Origin: Anaerolineales bacterium
GTDB taxonomy: Bacteria; Chloroflexota; Anaerolineae; Anaerolineales; DRMV01
Direction of reading: 5' to 3'
Length of the DNA stretch: 64,000 nucleotides
Assembly: GCA_027023425.1 (NCBI GenBank)
Contig: JALVVL010000007.1
Span: forward strand, 1 to 64,000
Made by a program: the position numbers and the translations under genes. The notes under the pieces were generated by a model that saw only the letters and a program-made list of their open reading frames with translations, searched no databases and was not told the origin of the DNA. How positions within the stretch are numbered: position 1 is the stretch's first letter; each line of letters opens with the position of its first letter. Positions 35,454-43,986 of this stretch are shown here, piece after piece.

Positions 35454-35483
35454 TTATCCACAGGATTTAGGGGGTTATCCACA
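35454..35483 (-). promoter_or_regulatory. Two tandem DnaA boxes upstream of nurA
   Basis: TTATCCACA occurs twice, at 35454-35462 and 35475-35483, in the same orientation and 21 bp apart (two helical turns). Each is a perfect match to the consensus high-affinity DnaA box. They lie in the 102-bp gap between nurA and the phosphoribosyltransferase gene. DnaA could control nurA transcription or be titrated here. No dnaA or dnaN gene is nearby, so this is not an obvious origin. Confidence 0.65.
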
Positions 35484-35494
35484 GGGTCGGTGGC

Positions 35495-36046
35495 TTAGTC
35501 CGTGAAAATGGGCAAGTGCCCTAAGGAGATGATATTGCGCCACTTGGCGCGGTCGCCCTCGGTGAAAATGGCGGCTTCGGTGACCACCTCGGCCCCGGCT
35601 TTGTCCATCAGCAGGCGCATCCCTTGGAGGGTTGAGCCGGTGCTGATGACGTCGTCCACCAGCACCACTTTTTTGCCCGCGAGCAGGGCACGGTCTTTTT
35701 CGTCAAGGTAAAGCGTTTGCGGCTCGCCGGTGGTGATGGAAAGGGTTTCAGCGCTCAGGGCGTCGCCCATGTAGGGCTTGTAGGACTTGCGGAGCACCAC
35801 ATAGGGTTTTTTGGTGCGCAAGGCGAGCGCGTAAGCCAGCGGAATGCTTTTGGCTTCGGCGGTAACGAGCACGTCAAAGTCAACATCAGCAAGGTGCTCA
35901 GCAAGCGTGTCGGCCGCGGCTTCGGTCAGTTCCACATCGCCCAAAATGTTGAGGACGGCTATCCGCACGCCCGGGGCGACTTCAAAAAGCGGCAGGTCGC
36001 GCTTGACCCCCGCCACCACTACCGGATACACATCCCGCTTGGGCAT
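35495..36046 (-). CDS. Purine (adenine-type) phosphoribosyltransferase
   Basis: 183 residues with the PRPP-binding loop VVLVDDVISTGSTL at 127-140 and the upstream segment VLVTAEAKSIPLAYALA, both as in adenine or xanthine phosphoribosyltransferases. It salvages free purine bases to nucleotides. KPYVVLRKSYKPYMGD matches APRT-type hoods, so adenine is the likely substrate, but xanthine cannot be excluded. ATG 36046 with AAAGGAG upstream was chosen over a longer start at 36121. Confidence 0.88.
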   Translation of the reverse strand: MPKRDVYPVVVAGVKRDLPLFEVAPGVRIAVLNILGDVELTEAAADTLAEHLADVDFDVLVTAEAKSIPLAYALALRTKKPYVVLRKSYKPYMGDALSAETLSITTGEPQTLYLDEKDRALLAGKKVVLVDDVISTGSTLQGMRLLMDKAGAEVVTEAAIFTEGDRAKWRNIISLGHLPIFTD

Positions 36047-36104
36047 TTTGAGTCTCCTTTCGCAAGGCTTTGCGGGTAGATTATACCGCTTGCTTTGGGC
36101 AGGG

Positions 36105-36248
36105 AAAAACGCAGAAAACACGGAGAAGACTCAGAGAACACATAAATTTGGTGACTGGCGGCTCAGCGGTTCGGTGGCTTACCCGACGCAACGACTCACG
36201 ATGCAACGACCCACGACGCAACGACTTACGAGGTAACGAATTTACGAA
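36105..36248. repeat. Intergenic word repeats
   Basis: AACGCAGAAAACACGGAGAA words are followed by about seven units of ACGACTCACG / ACGACCCACG / ACGACTTACG. This gap lies between the phosphoribosyltransferase and MEMO1-type genes. No gene is visible. Confidence 0.7.
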
Positions 36249-36268
36249 ATTGCCATTACCTGAGGAAC

Positions 36269-37105
36269 TTACCTGAGGAACGCCACCGCCCCGTAGCCTA
36301 CTACCGAGGAGTAGTCGCCGGTGGTGTCGCCCGAGGTGGCGTAGTGCAGGATGACGCCGCGGCGGGCGCCACGCGCTTTCACCGCCCAAATCGTGGCGGC
36401 TATGGGTCCGGCGCCACAGGCAAAGCCTACGCCTTCCGCCTCGGCGCGGAGCACTGCTATTGGGTCAAGCGAGGCGATTCGCTTCAGCATTTCCCTGTCA
36501 TAGCGCTCGGCTACGGCCTGCGGGTAGTAGTGCGAAAGGTCACTGCTGGCGACGAAGAGCGTGTCGCGCGGGCAAACTTCCGCCAGCGCCAAGCCAAGCG
36601 CTTGGCAAACTTGCGGACGATAATCCCTCAGCATGATGGGGAGGAGTTTGAATTCCCCTGCAAGCGCCCGTTGTAGGAACGGCAGTTCAATTTCCAGCGA
36701 ATGTTCGGGATCGTTGGCTACGGGCGTGGGGCTGATGCCGATTTCGGCTTCCAGCAGGGCGCTCAGCCGCGCCAGTGCACTTTGGTCAACCGGAATTGCA
36801 CCCAGGGGTGTGGCGTAGGCTTTGTGCGCGGTGGTGAGCATGGGATGGGGGTAAGGGTAGTGCATGGGCGAGACTACCACCACCAATTCGGGGCTTTTGC
36901 CCTTCACCGCCGCGTAGGAATAGCCCGCCACCGGGCCGGAATAGCGGATGCCCGCGTGCGGCGAAACAACGCCCAGCACTTCCCCATCCAGCGGGGGGAG
37001 GTTGCGCTCGGCGTTGGCAATGTATTCATCAACCTCGGCGGCAAGCGCCGCCGGCGATGCCGGATACCACGTGCCTGCTATGGGTGAAGGACGGATGTCC
37101 AACAT
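36269..37105 (-). CDS. MEMO1-family protein (AmmeMemoRadiSam system protein B)
   Basis: 278 residues. The MEMO fold is seen in RPSPIAGTWYPASPAAL, VVSPHAGIRYSGPVAG, VVVVSPMHYPYPH, DPEHSLEIELPFLQ, FVASSDLSHYYPQ and GFACGAGPIA. His residues in SPHAG, HYPYPH and SDLSHY form the metal-binding or extradiol-like pocket. Bacterial members usually neighbour AMMECR1 and a radical SAM gene; neither is in this window. AGGAGGTGAACC precedes ATG 37105. Confidence 0.92.
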   Translation of the reverse strand: MLDIRPSPIAGTWYPASPAALAAEVDEYIANAERNLPPLDGEVLGVVSPHAGIRYSGPVAGYSYAAVKGKSPELVVVVSPMHYPYPHPMLTTAHKAYATPLGAIPVDQSALARLSALLEAEIGISPTPVANDPEHSLEIELPFLQRALAGEFKLLPIMLRDYRPQVCQALGLALAEVCPRDTLFVASSDLSHYYPQAVAERYDREMLKRIASLDPIAVLRAEAEGVGFACGAGPIAATIWAVKARGARRGVILHYATSGDTTGDYSSVVGYGAVAFLR

Positions 37106-37143
37106 GGTTCACCTCCTTATTAGCGCGGTCGCGATGCAACGGC

Positions 37144-39555
37144 TCATGCTTCTTTTTTGTCTTCCTCTTCCTCCTCATCCTCTTCTTCGCCGTCTTCGCG
37201 CTTCAGTGCCTCGGCAAACTCTTCCAGTTTTTTCTGCACGGCATGGTTGAACGTGCCTTCGGGGAAGTTGCCATCTTCGTCGGGCTTGCCTGCTTCCATG
37301 TCGGTCAGCAGAGGAATGGCCTCGTCCACGTGCTTTATCGCCCAGATGTGGAATTTGCCCTCTTCCACCGCTTGGCGGACGTCGGCGCGGAGCATGAGGT
37401 CTTCCACATTTGAGGCTGGGATTATCACGCCTTGCTCGCCGGTCAAGCCTCTATCGCGGCACACGGCGAAGAAGCCTTCAATTTTCTCGTTCACTCCGCC
37501 AATGGCTTGGATTTGCCCGTGCTGGTTGATGGAGCCGGTGATGGCGCGGTCTTGGCGGATGGGCACTTCGCCGATCGCCGAGAGCAGGGCGATGAGTTCG
37601 GCGGCAGAGGCGCTATCGCCCTCTACGCCGTCGTAGGATTGCTCAAAGGTCAACCGCGCCGAAAGGCTAAGCGGCCGCTTGCGCCCGTACCGCCATGCGA
37701 GGAAGCCGCCCAAAATCAGCACGCCTTTGGTGTGGATTGGGCCGCCCAATTCGGCGCGGCTTTCAATATCCACCACCTCGCCGCGGCCCGGGTAGGCCGT
37801 GGCGGTAACGCGGGTTGGGTGCGAGAAGGCGTAGTCTCCCAACATTATCACCGAGAGGGCGTTTATGCGCCCCACTGCCTTGCCGGTAACATCAATCAGG
37901 AGGACGCCCTTGGCGATTTCCTCGCGGATGCGCTCTTCAAGCAAGTTGGCGCGGTGGGCGCGCTCGGCGACGGCGCGCTCCACATCCTCGGCCAGCACTT
38001 GCTCGTGCCCTGCCCGCCGTGCCCAATAGGCAGATTCGCGCAGCAGGTCGGCAAGGTTGCCAAACCGCGTGGAAAGTTTGTTTTTGTTGCCCGCCCAGCG
38101 CGCACTTTCTTCAATCACACGCGCAATCGCGCCGCTTTGGAAATGCGGCAGGTTTTCCTTTTCAACCACGCTCCGCACGAAGAGGGCTAAATCTTGCTCG
38201 CTTTCGGCCGTGCGTGGGATATCGGGCGCAAATTCCGCCCGCACTTTGAACAGCAACTTGAAATCCTCATCGTAGGATTGGAGCAGGTAGTACAGCATGG
38301 GCGTTCCGATGAGCACCACTTTGGTTTTCAGCGGCACGGGTTCGGGCTCTAAGGTGAGCGTGCTAATCCAGCCCATCTGGACGGCGAGTTCCACGATGCG
38401 GATTTCGTTGGTGGAAAGGGCGCGCTTCAGCCCTTCCCACGCGTAGGGGTGGAGCAGGAGTTCGCGCACGGGCAGGAGGAGATAGCCGCCGTTGGCGCGG
38501 TGCAGTGCGCCGGGGCGGATTAGCGTGTGGTCGGTGCGGCTCGCACCCATGACGACTTCGTGGTCAATTCGCCCGAGCAGGGTGTAGTAGGAAGGATGGG
38601 TTTCAACCACAACGGGCGCGCCTTCATCTTCGCTGTGGCTCACCAGCACGTTGACGGCGTAACGGCGCTTCCATTCCTGCCACGCGCGGCTGTTCTCGTC
38701 GTCATCTTTCAGGAAGGGTTGAGGGTTTTCAACGATGTCCTTTTGAACAGCGTCCAAAAACTCGGTAACGCTGGGGTAGGGGAATTGGTCTTTGAGGTTT
38801 TGGACGAGATGCCCCACGGCGAAAACGATCGTGCGGCGGTTTAGGTCTTCAAGCGATTTGCGGGCTTGTTCTTCGTATTCGTGTATTTCGCTCAGGGTTT
38901 TCTCAACCTCTGTTTCTAATTTGCGCTTCACCTGCTCCAGTTTTGCCTTGTGCTCGTCGTCCAGTTTTTGCAATTCCTCCGGCGGGATGGGCTTGCCGTT
39001 CACCGCAGGGGCGAGCGCCAACCCAAACGGTGTTTGGATGATGGTGAAGCCGTATTTTGAAGCCTTGATTTGTAGGCGGTTGAGGGCGTCTTCGCGTTGC
39101 TTTTGCAGGGTGGAAGAGATGTTGTCGCGTTCCTTGCGGTAGGTGTCGGTGGAAAAGGCGCTCCGCAGTTCGGTGCGGCAGCGTTCTATCAGGCTGTTGA
39201 CGGAATCGCGAAGCGCCGCGCCTTTTCCCGGTGGCAGGCTGAGGGCTTTGGGTTTTTGGGGTTCGGCGAAGTTGTTGACATAGCAGAGGTCGTTGGGCGC
39301 AGGCTCGGATTTTGCCTTGCGGCGCAGGTAGTCGGTAACGAGGGTGGTGCGCCCGCTCGCGGGCAGTCCAAGTACGAAAATGTTGAAACCCTCGCTTTGG
39401 ATGGATGTCCCAAGGTCAAGCGCGCCAAATGCCCGTTCTTGGCCTATCACGCCTTCAAGGGGCGGCAATGTGGCGCTGCTTTCCGCGCCGATGGCTGCGA
39501 GGTCGGCCGCGCGGTAAAGTTCGCTTGCGGAAAGTTCATAGCCTGTTGTGCCCAT
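37144..39555 (-). CDS. Lon-like ATP-dependent protease (AAA_32/LonB type)
   Basis: 803 residues. The ATPase part has Walker A LGLPASGRTTLV near residue 65 and a long coiled-coil insert (about 125-275) rich in Lys/Glu. The protease part near the C-terminus has the catalytic dyad: Ser in EGDSASAAEL (about 648) and Lys in VNEKIEGFF (about 691). This is the soluble COG1067 type, not classical LonA. The tail is a run of Glu/Asp. ATG 39555 has GGAGAG upstream; an earlier in-frame start at 39615 has none. Confidence 0.92.
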   Translation of the reverse strand: MGTTGYELSASELYRAADLAAIGAESSATLPPLEGVIGQERAFGALDLGTSIQSEGFNIFVLGLPASGRTTLVTDYLRRKAKSEPAPNDLCYVNNFAEPQKPKALSLPPGKGAALRDSVNSLIERCRTELRSAFSTDTYRKERDNISSTLQKQREDALNRLQIKASKYGFTIIQTPFGLALAPAVNGKPIPPEELQKLDDEHKAKLEQVKRKLETEVEKTLSEIHEYEEQARKSLEDLNRRTIVFAVGHLVQNLKDQFPYPSVTEFLDAVQKDIVENPQPFLKDDDENSRAWQEWKRRYAVNVLVSHSEDEGAPVVVETHPSYYTLLGRIDHEVVMGASRTDHTLIRPGALHRANGGYLLLPVRELLLHPYAWEGLKRALSTNEIRIVELAVQMGWISTLTLEPEPVPLKTKVVLIGTPMLYYLLQSYDEDFKLLFKVRAEFAPDIPRTAESEQDLALFVRSVVEKENLPHFQSGAIARVIEESARWAGNKNKLSTRFGNLADLLRESAYWARRAGHEQVLAEDVERAVAERAHRANLLEERIREEIAKGVLLIDVTGKAVGRINALSVIMLGDYAFSHPTRVTATAYPGRGEVVDIESRAELGGPIHTKGVLILGGFLAWRYGRKRPLSLSARLTFEQSYDGVEGDSASAAELIALLSAIGEVPIRQDRAITGSINQHGQIQAIGGVNEKIEGFFAVCRDRGLTGEQGVIIPASNVEDLMLRADVRQAVEEGKFHIWAIKHVDEAIPLLTDMEAGKPDEDGNFPEGTFNHAVQKKLEEFAEALKREDGEEEDEEEEEDKKEA

Positions 39556-39835
39556 AGTTACTCTCCTGCCGATGCCGGTTTGCGTTGCGGGTTCATTTTC
39601 AAGTATAGCCAACACGGGGCTAAAAGTCTACTGCCCGATGGTATTGGAAGCCTGCTGACAGGTACGGTTTCAACTGCTATCGTTTGCTCGGCGGCTGGAG
39701 CCGCAGGTTGACTTTTACTCTCGCCGCGCCGCAGTGTTTATGCTCACAAGTGGGTGGGCAATTGCAGGTAATGAGGTAAAATGAGGTGGCTCTTGCGGGC
39801 GCTAAGCCGCCCATTTCACCTTTCCGAGAGGGCTT

Positions 39836-40825
39836 ATGCCTACCGTCCTTTTGACTGCTCCCTACATGATTCCGTTCCTTGACCGCTTTCGGCCGGTGTT
39901 TGAGCACTATGGGCTGGAAGTGATTGTGCCTGAAGTGAACGAGCGCATGGAGGAAGAAGACCTGCTGCGCTATGCAGGGCAGTACGACGGCACGATTTGC
40001 GGCGACGACCGCTACACCGCCCGCGTGCTGGAGGCCTGTGCGCCGCGCCTGAAGGTGATTTCCAAATGGGGCACCGGCATTGATTCCATTGACAAAGCCG
40101 CCGCCGAGCGGCTTGGGATCATGGTCGGGCGCACGCCTAACGCATTCACCATTCCCGTTGCCGACAGCGTGTTGGGCTACATGCTGGCGTTTGCCCGCAA
40201 CATCCCGTGGATGGACGCGCACATGAAAGCCGGCCGCTGGGAGAAAATCAACGGCTTTGCGCTCAGCGAAGCGACTTTGGGTGTAATCGGCGTGGGTGAT
40301 GTGGGCAAAGCGGTGCTTCGTCGCGCCCGTGCCTTCGGGATGCGACTGTTGGGCAATGACATCGTGGAAGTTGACCACGTTTTCCTCACCGAATACGGCG
40401 TGGAAATGGTGCCCTTGGAGCGCCTGTTACGCGAAGCCGATTTTGTCAGCCTGAACTGCGACCTCAACCCCACGAGTTACCACCTCATCAACCGCGAGAC
40501 TTTGGCACTGATGAAGCCCAACGCGGTGCTCATCAACACCTCCCGCGGCCCGGTGGTGGATGAGTCCGCGCTGATTGAAGCCCTGCAAAGCGGCAAAATC
40601 CGCGGCGCGGCGCTGGATGTGTTTGAGGTTGAGCCGTTGCCAGATGATAGCCCCCTCAAGCAGATGGACAACGTCCTCCTTGCTCCCCACAACGCTAATT
40701 CCAGCCCAACCGCGTGGGAGCGCGTGCATTGGAACAGCATCCGCAACTTGCTGAAGGGCTTGGGCATTCCCTATGATGATTTGGACGATCTGCGAGCGCA
40801 GGTGCAAAGCGCCCCTGATGTGTGA
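39836..40825 (+). CDS. D-isomer-specific 2-hydroxyacid dehydrogenase
   Basis: 329 residues. The NAD-binding motif is GVGDVG (152-157). Catalytic residues are R237 (NTSRGPVVDE), E266 (DVFEVEP) and H285 (LAPHNANS). The family oxidises or reduces 2-oxo acids; this one resembles phosphoglycerate dehydrogenases without the C-terminal ACT domain, so the substrate could be phosphoglycerate or another hydroxy acid. GAGAGGG is close to ATG 39836. It diverges from the Lon-like gene (280 bp apart) and its stop is followed immediately by repeats. Confidence 0.92.
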   Translation: MPTVLLTAPYMIPFLDRFRPVFEHYGLEVIVPEVNERMEEEDLLRYAGQYDGTICGDDRYTARVLEACAPRLKVISKWGTGIDSIDKAAAERLGIMVGRTPNAFTIPVADSVLGYMLAFARNIPWMDAHMKAGRWEKINGFALSEATLGVIGVGDVGKAVLRRARAFGMRLLGNDIVEVDHVFLTEYGVEMVPLERLLREADFVSLNCDLNPTSYHLINRETLALMKPNAVLINTSRGPVVDESALIEALQSGKIRGAALDVFEVEPLPDDSPLKQMDNVLLAPHNANSSPTAWERVHWNSIRNLLKGLGIPYDDLDDLRAQVQSAPDV

Positions 40826-41036
40826 AAACCGCAGAGGCACAAAGAGGTTAACGCCAAGGTTAACACAGAGACGCAGAGAGAAAAACCACAGATTACACAG
40901 ATTTTCACAGATTTTTCTGCGTAATTTGCGAAATCTGCGGTTTCAATTATCCAATCGGTGTAAATCTGTGTCAATCGGTGGATAAAATAAACCACAGATT
41001 AGCACAGATTTTTTCTGCGAAATCTGCGGTTTATTC
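40826..41036. repeat. Intergenic word-repeat cluster
   Basis: AACCGCAGAGGCACAAAGAG, TTAACGCCAAGG, CCACAGATTACACAGATT, CTGCGTAATTTGCGAAATCT and CAATCGGTGTAAATCTGTG words fill this gap. They closely match the block at 21460-21735 in word order. No gene is seen. Confidence 0.85.
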
Positions 41037-41049
41037 AGGGAGATATGCT

Positions 41050-41592
41050 ATGAAAGATTTTCTCCTCCGCCGCGCCCAACAACAACACAGCCCCACTCAC
41101 CGCTGGCTTGCCCTGCTCGGCAGTGCAATTTTGTTTTGGGCGATTGTGCCCGCTTTTCTGCTCTGGCTGAGCGGGTGGCTTACCGCGCGCTTCGGCGTCC
41201 CATCCTTGCCGCATAGCGGCTGGCTGATGGGGCTTGGGCTGTTGCTCATGGCAGTTGGCGCGCTGATTGACTTGTGGGTGATTTACTACCAGCACACCGA
41301 AGGGCAGGGCACGCCTTCGCCGTTTGTGCCTACCCAGCGCTTGGTGCAGGATGGCCCCTTTGCTTACAGCCGCAACCCGATGTATGTCGGCACTCTCACC
41401 ATTTACACCGGCTTGGGCTTGCTTACCGGCTCGGTGGCAATGCTGGCTTTGGTGGCGCTGGGGGCGCTGATGGTGCATTCTTACGTTGTGCTGGTTGAAG
41501 AGCCGGAGTTGGAAGCCCGCTTTGGCGAGGAATACCGCGCATACAAGCGGCGTGTGCCGCGCTGGCTGTCGTTGAGGAGGAAGCATGGCTGA
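41050..41592 (+). CDS. Isoprenylcysteine carboxyl methyltransferase-like membrane protein
   Basis: 180 residues with about four hydrophobic segments. The C-terminal part shows QDGPFAYSRNPMYVG (the R-NPMY motif), VEEPELEARFGEEYRAYKRRVPRWL, which is the ICMT/PEMT membrane methyltransferase signature. The substrate in bacteria is uncertain (lipids, isoprenoids or quinone-like molecules). GGGAG lies before ATG 41050. Its end overlaps the SDR gene by 8 bp. Confidence 0.85.
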   Translation: MKDFLLRRAQQQHSPTHRWLALLGSAILFWAIVPAFLLWLSGWLTARFGVPSLPHSGWLMGLGLLLMAVGALIDLWVIYYQHTEGQGTPSPFVPTQRLVQDGPFAYSRNPMYVGTLTIYTGLGLLTGSVAMLALVALGALMVHSYVVLVEEPELEARFGEEYRAYKRRVPRWLSLRRKHG

Positions 41593-42355
41593 GCGGATCG
41601 TGCTGATTACCGGCGCGGCAGGCGGCATTGGCGCGGCGATGGCGCGGTGTTTTGCCGCGCGCGGCTGGCGCGTCATCGGCTGGGATAAAGCCCCCGCGCC
41701 TGCCGATTTCCCTGCGGGGGGCGTGTTTGCCCAAGTTGACCTCGCCGACCCCGCGGCTATTGAAACCGCTGCCGAGGAAGTGCGCGCCACCTTCCCTAAA
41801 CTGCACGCGCTGGTCAACAACGCCGCGCTTCAGATTGCCAAACCCCTGCTGGAAACCACGGCCGCCGAGTGGGATGCCGTGCAGGCGGTCAACCTGCGGG
41901 CGGCTTTTTTGGTGAGCAAGGCGCTGTTCCCGCTGTTGCGGGCGGCGGCGCAGGCAGGGGAAGGCGCGGCGGTGGTCAATGTCTCTTCGGTGCATGCCGT
42001 AGCCACTTCGGCCAACATCGCTGCCTACGCCGCGAGCAAAGGTGGCTTGCTTGCCCTCACCCGCGCGATGGCAATTGAATGGGCGCCCTACGGCATCCGC
42101 GTCAACGCCCTCCTGCCCGGCGCGGTGGATACGCCCATGCTGCGCGCCGGCTTGAGCCGCGGGCATTTGAACTCCGCCGACGTGGAGGCACAACTTGCCG
42201 AACTCGCCCGCCGCACGGTGAACGGGCGCGTCGCGCGCCCCGAAGAAATTGCCACAGCCGCTTGCTTCCTTGCCGACGAAAGCCAATCCTCGTTTATGAC
42301 CGGCCAGCCGCTCATCGTTGACGGCGGCGCAACGGCGAGGTTGAGCACGGAGTGA
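41585..42355 (+). CDS. Short-chain dehydrogenase/reductase
   Basis: 256 residues, classical SDR. The cofactor loop is TGAAGGIG (9-16), the NNAA motif is at 78-81, and the catalytic set is S135, Y148 and K152 (YAASK). LLPGAVDTPM follows. Asp34 after the second strand (IGWDK) favours NAD(H). The substrate is unknown. Overlap with the upstream methyltransferase-like gene implies co-expression. The stop is followed at once by a GCGAATT repeat. Confidence 0.95.
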   Translation: MAERIVLITGAAGGIGAAMARCFAARGWRVIGWDKAPAPADFPAGGVFAQVDLADPAAIETAAEEVRATFPKLHALVNNAALQIAKPLLETTAAEWDAVQAVNLRAAFLVSKALFPLLRAAAQAGEGAAVVNVSSVHAVATSANIAAYAASKGGLLALTRAMAIEWAPYGIRVNALLPGAVDTPMLRAGLSRGHLNSADVEAQLAELARRTVNGRVARPEEIATAACFLADESQSSFMTGQPLIVDGGATARLSTE

Positions 42356-42421
42356 GAAATTGCGAGTTGCGAGTTGCGAATTGCGAATAGCGAGTTGCGA
42401 ATTGCGAATTGCGATTTAGGA
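42356..42421. repeat. GCGAATT/GCGAGTT heptamer tandem repeat
   Basis: Nine units of TTGCGAA / TTGCGAG / ATAGCGAG follow the SDR stop directly. The same heptamer follows the lipoprotein stop at 20066. A possible slippage-prone tract. Confidence 0.85.
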
Positions 42422-42469
42422 TTTGCGGCTCACTTGACACCGGAACACCTGCCACTGGAGCACTTCCCC

Positions 42470-43237
42470 ATGCTATCCCTTCTCCGCCGAGCATACCAAA
42501 CCGCCCAATGGCTTCCGCAATGGCCTGCGGCGGCGTTTCACCCGTGGCGGCTTGAAAGCAAGCGCCGCCTTGCCGCGCTGCGCGATGTCCACCGCGGGCA
42601 GCGTTGCTTCGTCATCGGCAACGGCCCCAGCCTGCGCCGCACCGACGTCTCCAAACTGCGGAACGAAATCACCTTTGGCATGAACCGCGTTTACCTTGCC
42701 TTCCCCGAATGGGGCTTCCGCACGACCTATTTGGTTTCGGTAAACGATTTGGTGATTGAGCAATGCGCCGAGGATTTCCGCAAACTCGCAATGCCTAAGT
42801 TTTTTACGTGGCGCGCCCGCCGCTGGCTGACGCTTGACGAGTACACCACTTTCCTTTTTACAACCTACATGGCGCCCAAATTCGCCACCGATGCCCGCGG
42901 CCGCCTGTGGGAAGGCGCGACTGTCACCTATGTCAGCCTGCAACTTGCCTACCACATGGGCTGCGAGGAGGTCGTCCTCATTGGCGTTGATCACAACTTC
43001 GCCACCCGCGGCGAGCCGAACAAAACGGTGGTCTCTGAAGGCGATGACCCCAACCACTTCCACCCCGGCTACTTCGGCAAGGGCTTCCGCTGGCAATTGC
43101 CCGATTTGGAGACTTCGGAATTGGCTTATCGGATGGCGCGCGCGGCCTACGAGCGCGCCGGACGCCGCATTTTGGATGCCACCATCGGTGGTAAACTCAC
43201 GGTTTTCCCCAAAGTGGATTACGAGAGCCTGTTCTGA
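42470..43237 (+). CDS. DUF115/GT42-like protein with GNGPSL motif
   Basis: 255 residues. The signature FVIGNGPSLRRTDVSKL (about 47-62) and FGMNRVYLAFPEW fit the DUF115/MptE-like and GT42 sialyltransferase-like nucleotide-binding fold, in which GxGPSL binds the nucleotide. A later stretch (GCEEVVLIGVDHNFA) is also typical. It could be a glycosyltransferase or related phosphoryl-transfer enzyme; the sequence does not settle this. ATG 42470 was chosen because the preceding 33 codons fall in the heptamer repeat. The stop overlaps the next start by one base (TGATG). Confidence 0.75.
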   Translation: MLSLLRRAYQTAQWLPQWPAAAFHPWRLESKRRLAALRDVHRGQRCFVIGNGPSLRRTDVSKLRNEITFGMNRVYLAFPEWGFRTTYLVSVNDLVIEQCAEDFRKLAMPKFFTWRARRWLTLDEYTTFLFTTYMAPKFATDARGRLWEGATVTYVSLQLAYHMGCEEVVLIGVDHNFATRGEPNKTVVSEGDDPNHFHPGYFGKGFRWQLPDLETSELAYRMARAAYERAGRRILDATIGGKLTVFPKVDYESLF

Positions 43238-43986
43238 TGCCCGCTTTGAAACTTGAAACCCTTCGGCGGGAGGCGCAAGCACTGGCGGCGCTGGCAGAAG
43301 ACCCCGCCGCTTTTGTTTCCCGTTGGCAGGAAATGGGGGAGGAATACGCCGACCGCACCCGCCGCGCCGGTCAGGCTGTCAAGCGCCCCACTCTGCCGGT
43401 GCTCCATTTGCCCAAGGCCTTGATGAATGCTGTTGAGCAGGCGGTCCGCGCCCGCCTTGCCTACGCCCCTGAACATGCCCTTCCGCTTGCCGATGCGCTT
43501 TGGGAGCGTGAGGATTGGGAATCGCGCCTGCTGGCGGCTAAAATTTTGGGCTTTGCGCCGCCCCAAGCCGCCGACGAGGTCTTTGAGCGCCTGTGGCGCT
43601 GGGCAGAAACGGCAGCGACGCCCGAACTGCGCGAGGCGGTGATAAACCACGGCAGCGCTCGCCTCGCCGCCGAAGCCCCCACCGCCTACCTCAACGCTCT
43701 TTTGCCCCACCTGCGCAACCGCGAAACGGCGGCGCTGGCATTGCAGGCGTTGTTGCCTTTGCTCAATTCGCCGCGCTTTGTCAGCACCCCGCCGGTGTTT
43801 GATGCGCTTTTGCCGCTGATAACCCCTCCCCCGCCCGAACTCCGTCCCGAATTGGCGGCCGTGCTGCGCGCCCTTGCCCGCCGCTGGCCGCGGGAAACCG
43901 CCCCATTCCTGCAAACTGCGCTCAGCCTTGCCCCCGGCCCTCAACTGGACTGGCTGGTGCGGCGGGTGGAAAAATTGCTCAACTAA
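43237..43986 (+). CDS. Helical-repeat (HEAT-like) protein
   Basis: 249 residues, nearly all helical, Ala/Leu/Arg-rich, with repeated units such as WESRLLAAKILGFAPP, TPELREAVINHGSARLAA and ETAALALQALLPLL. This pattern resembles HEAT-like proteins including AlkD-type DNA glycosylases. I see no specific catalytic residue, so only the fold class is suggested. It is joined to its neighbours by TGATG and TAATG junctions. Confidence 0.65.
   Translation: MPALKLETLRREAQALAALAEDPAAFVSRWQEMGEEYADRTRRAGQAVKRPTLPVLHLPKALMNAVEQAVRARLAYAPEHALPLADALWEREDWESRLLAAKILGFAPPQAADEVFERLWRWAETAATPELREAVINHGSARLAAEAPTAYLNALLPHLRNRETAALALQALLPLLNSPRFVSTPPVFDALLPLITPPPPELRPELAAVLRALARRWPRETAPFLQTALSLAPGPQLDWLVRRVEKLLN

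Noticed and set aside
35400-35495. Replication origin at the DnaA boxes
   Set aside because: Only two boxes, no AT-rich unwinding region, and no dnaA, dnaN, gyr or rpmH genes nearby.
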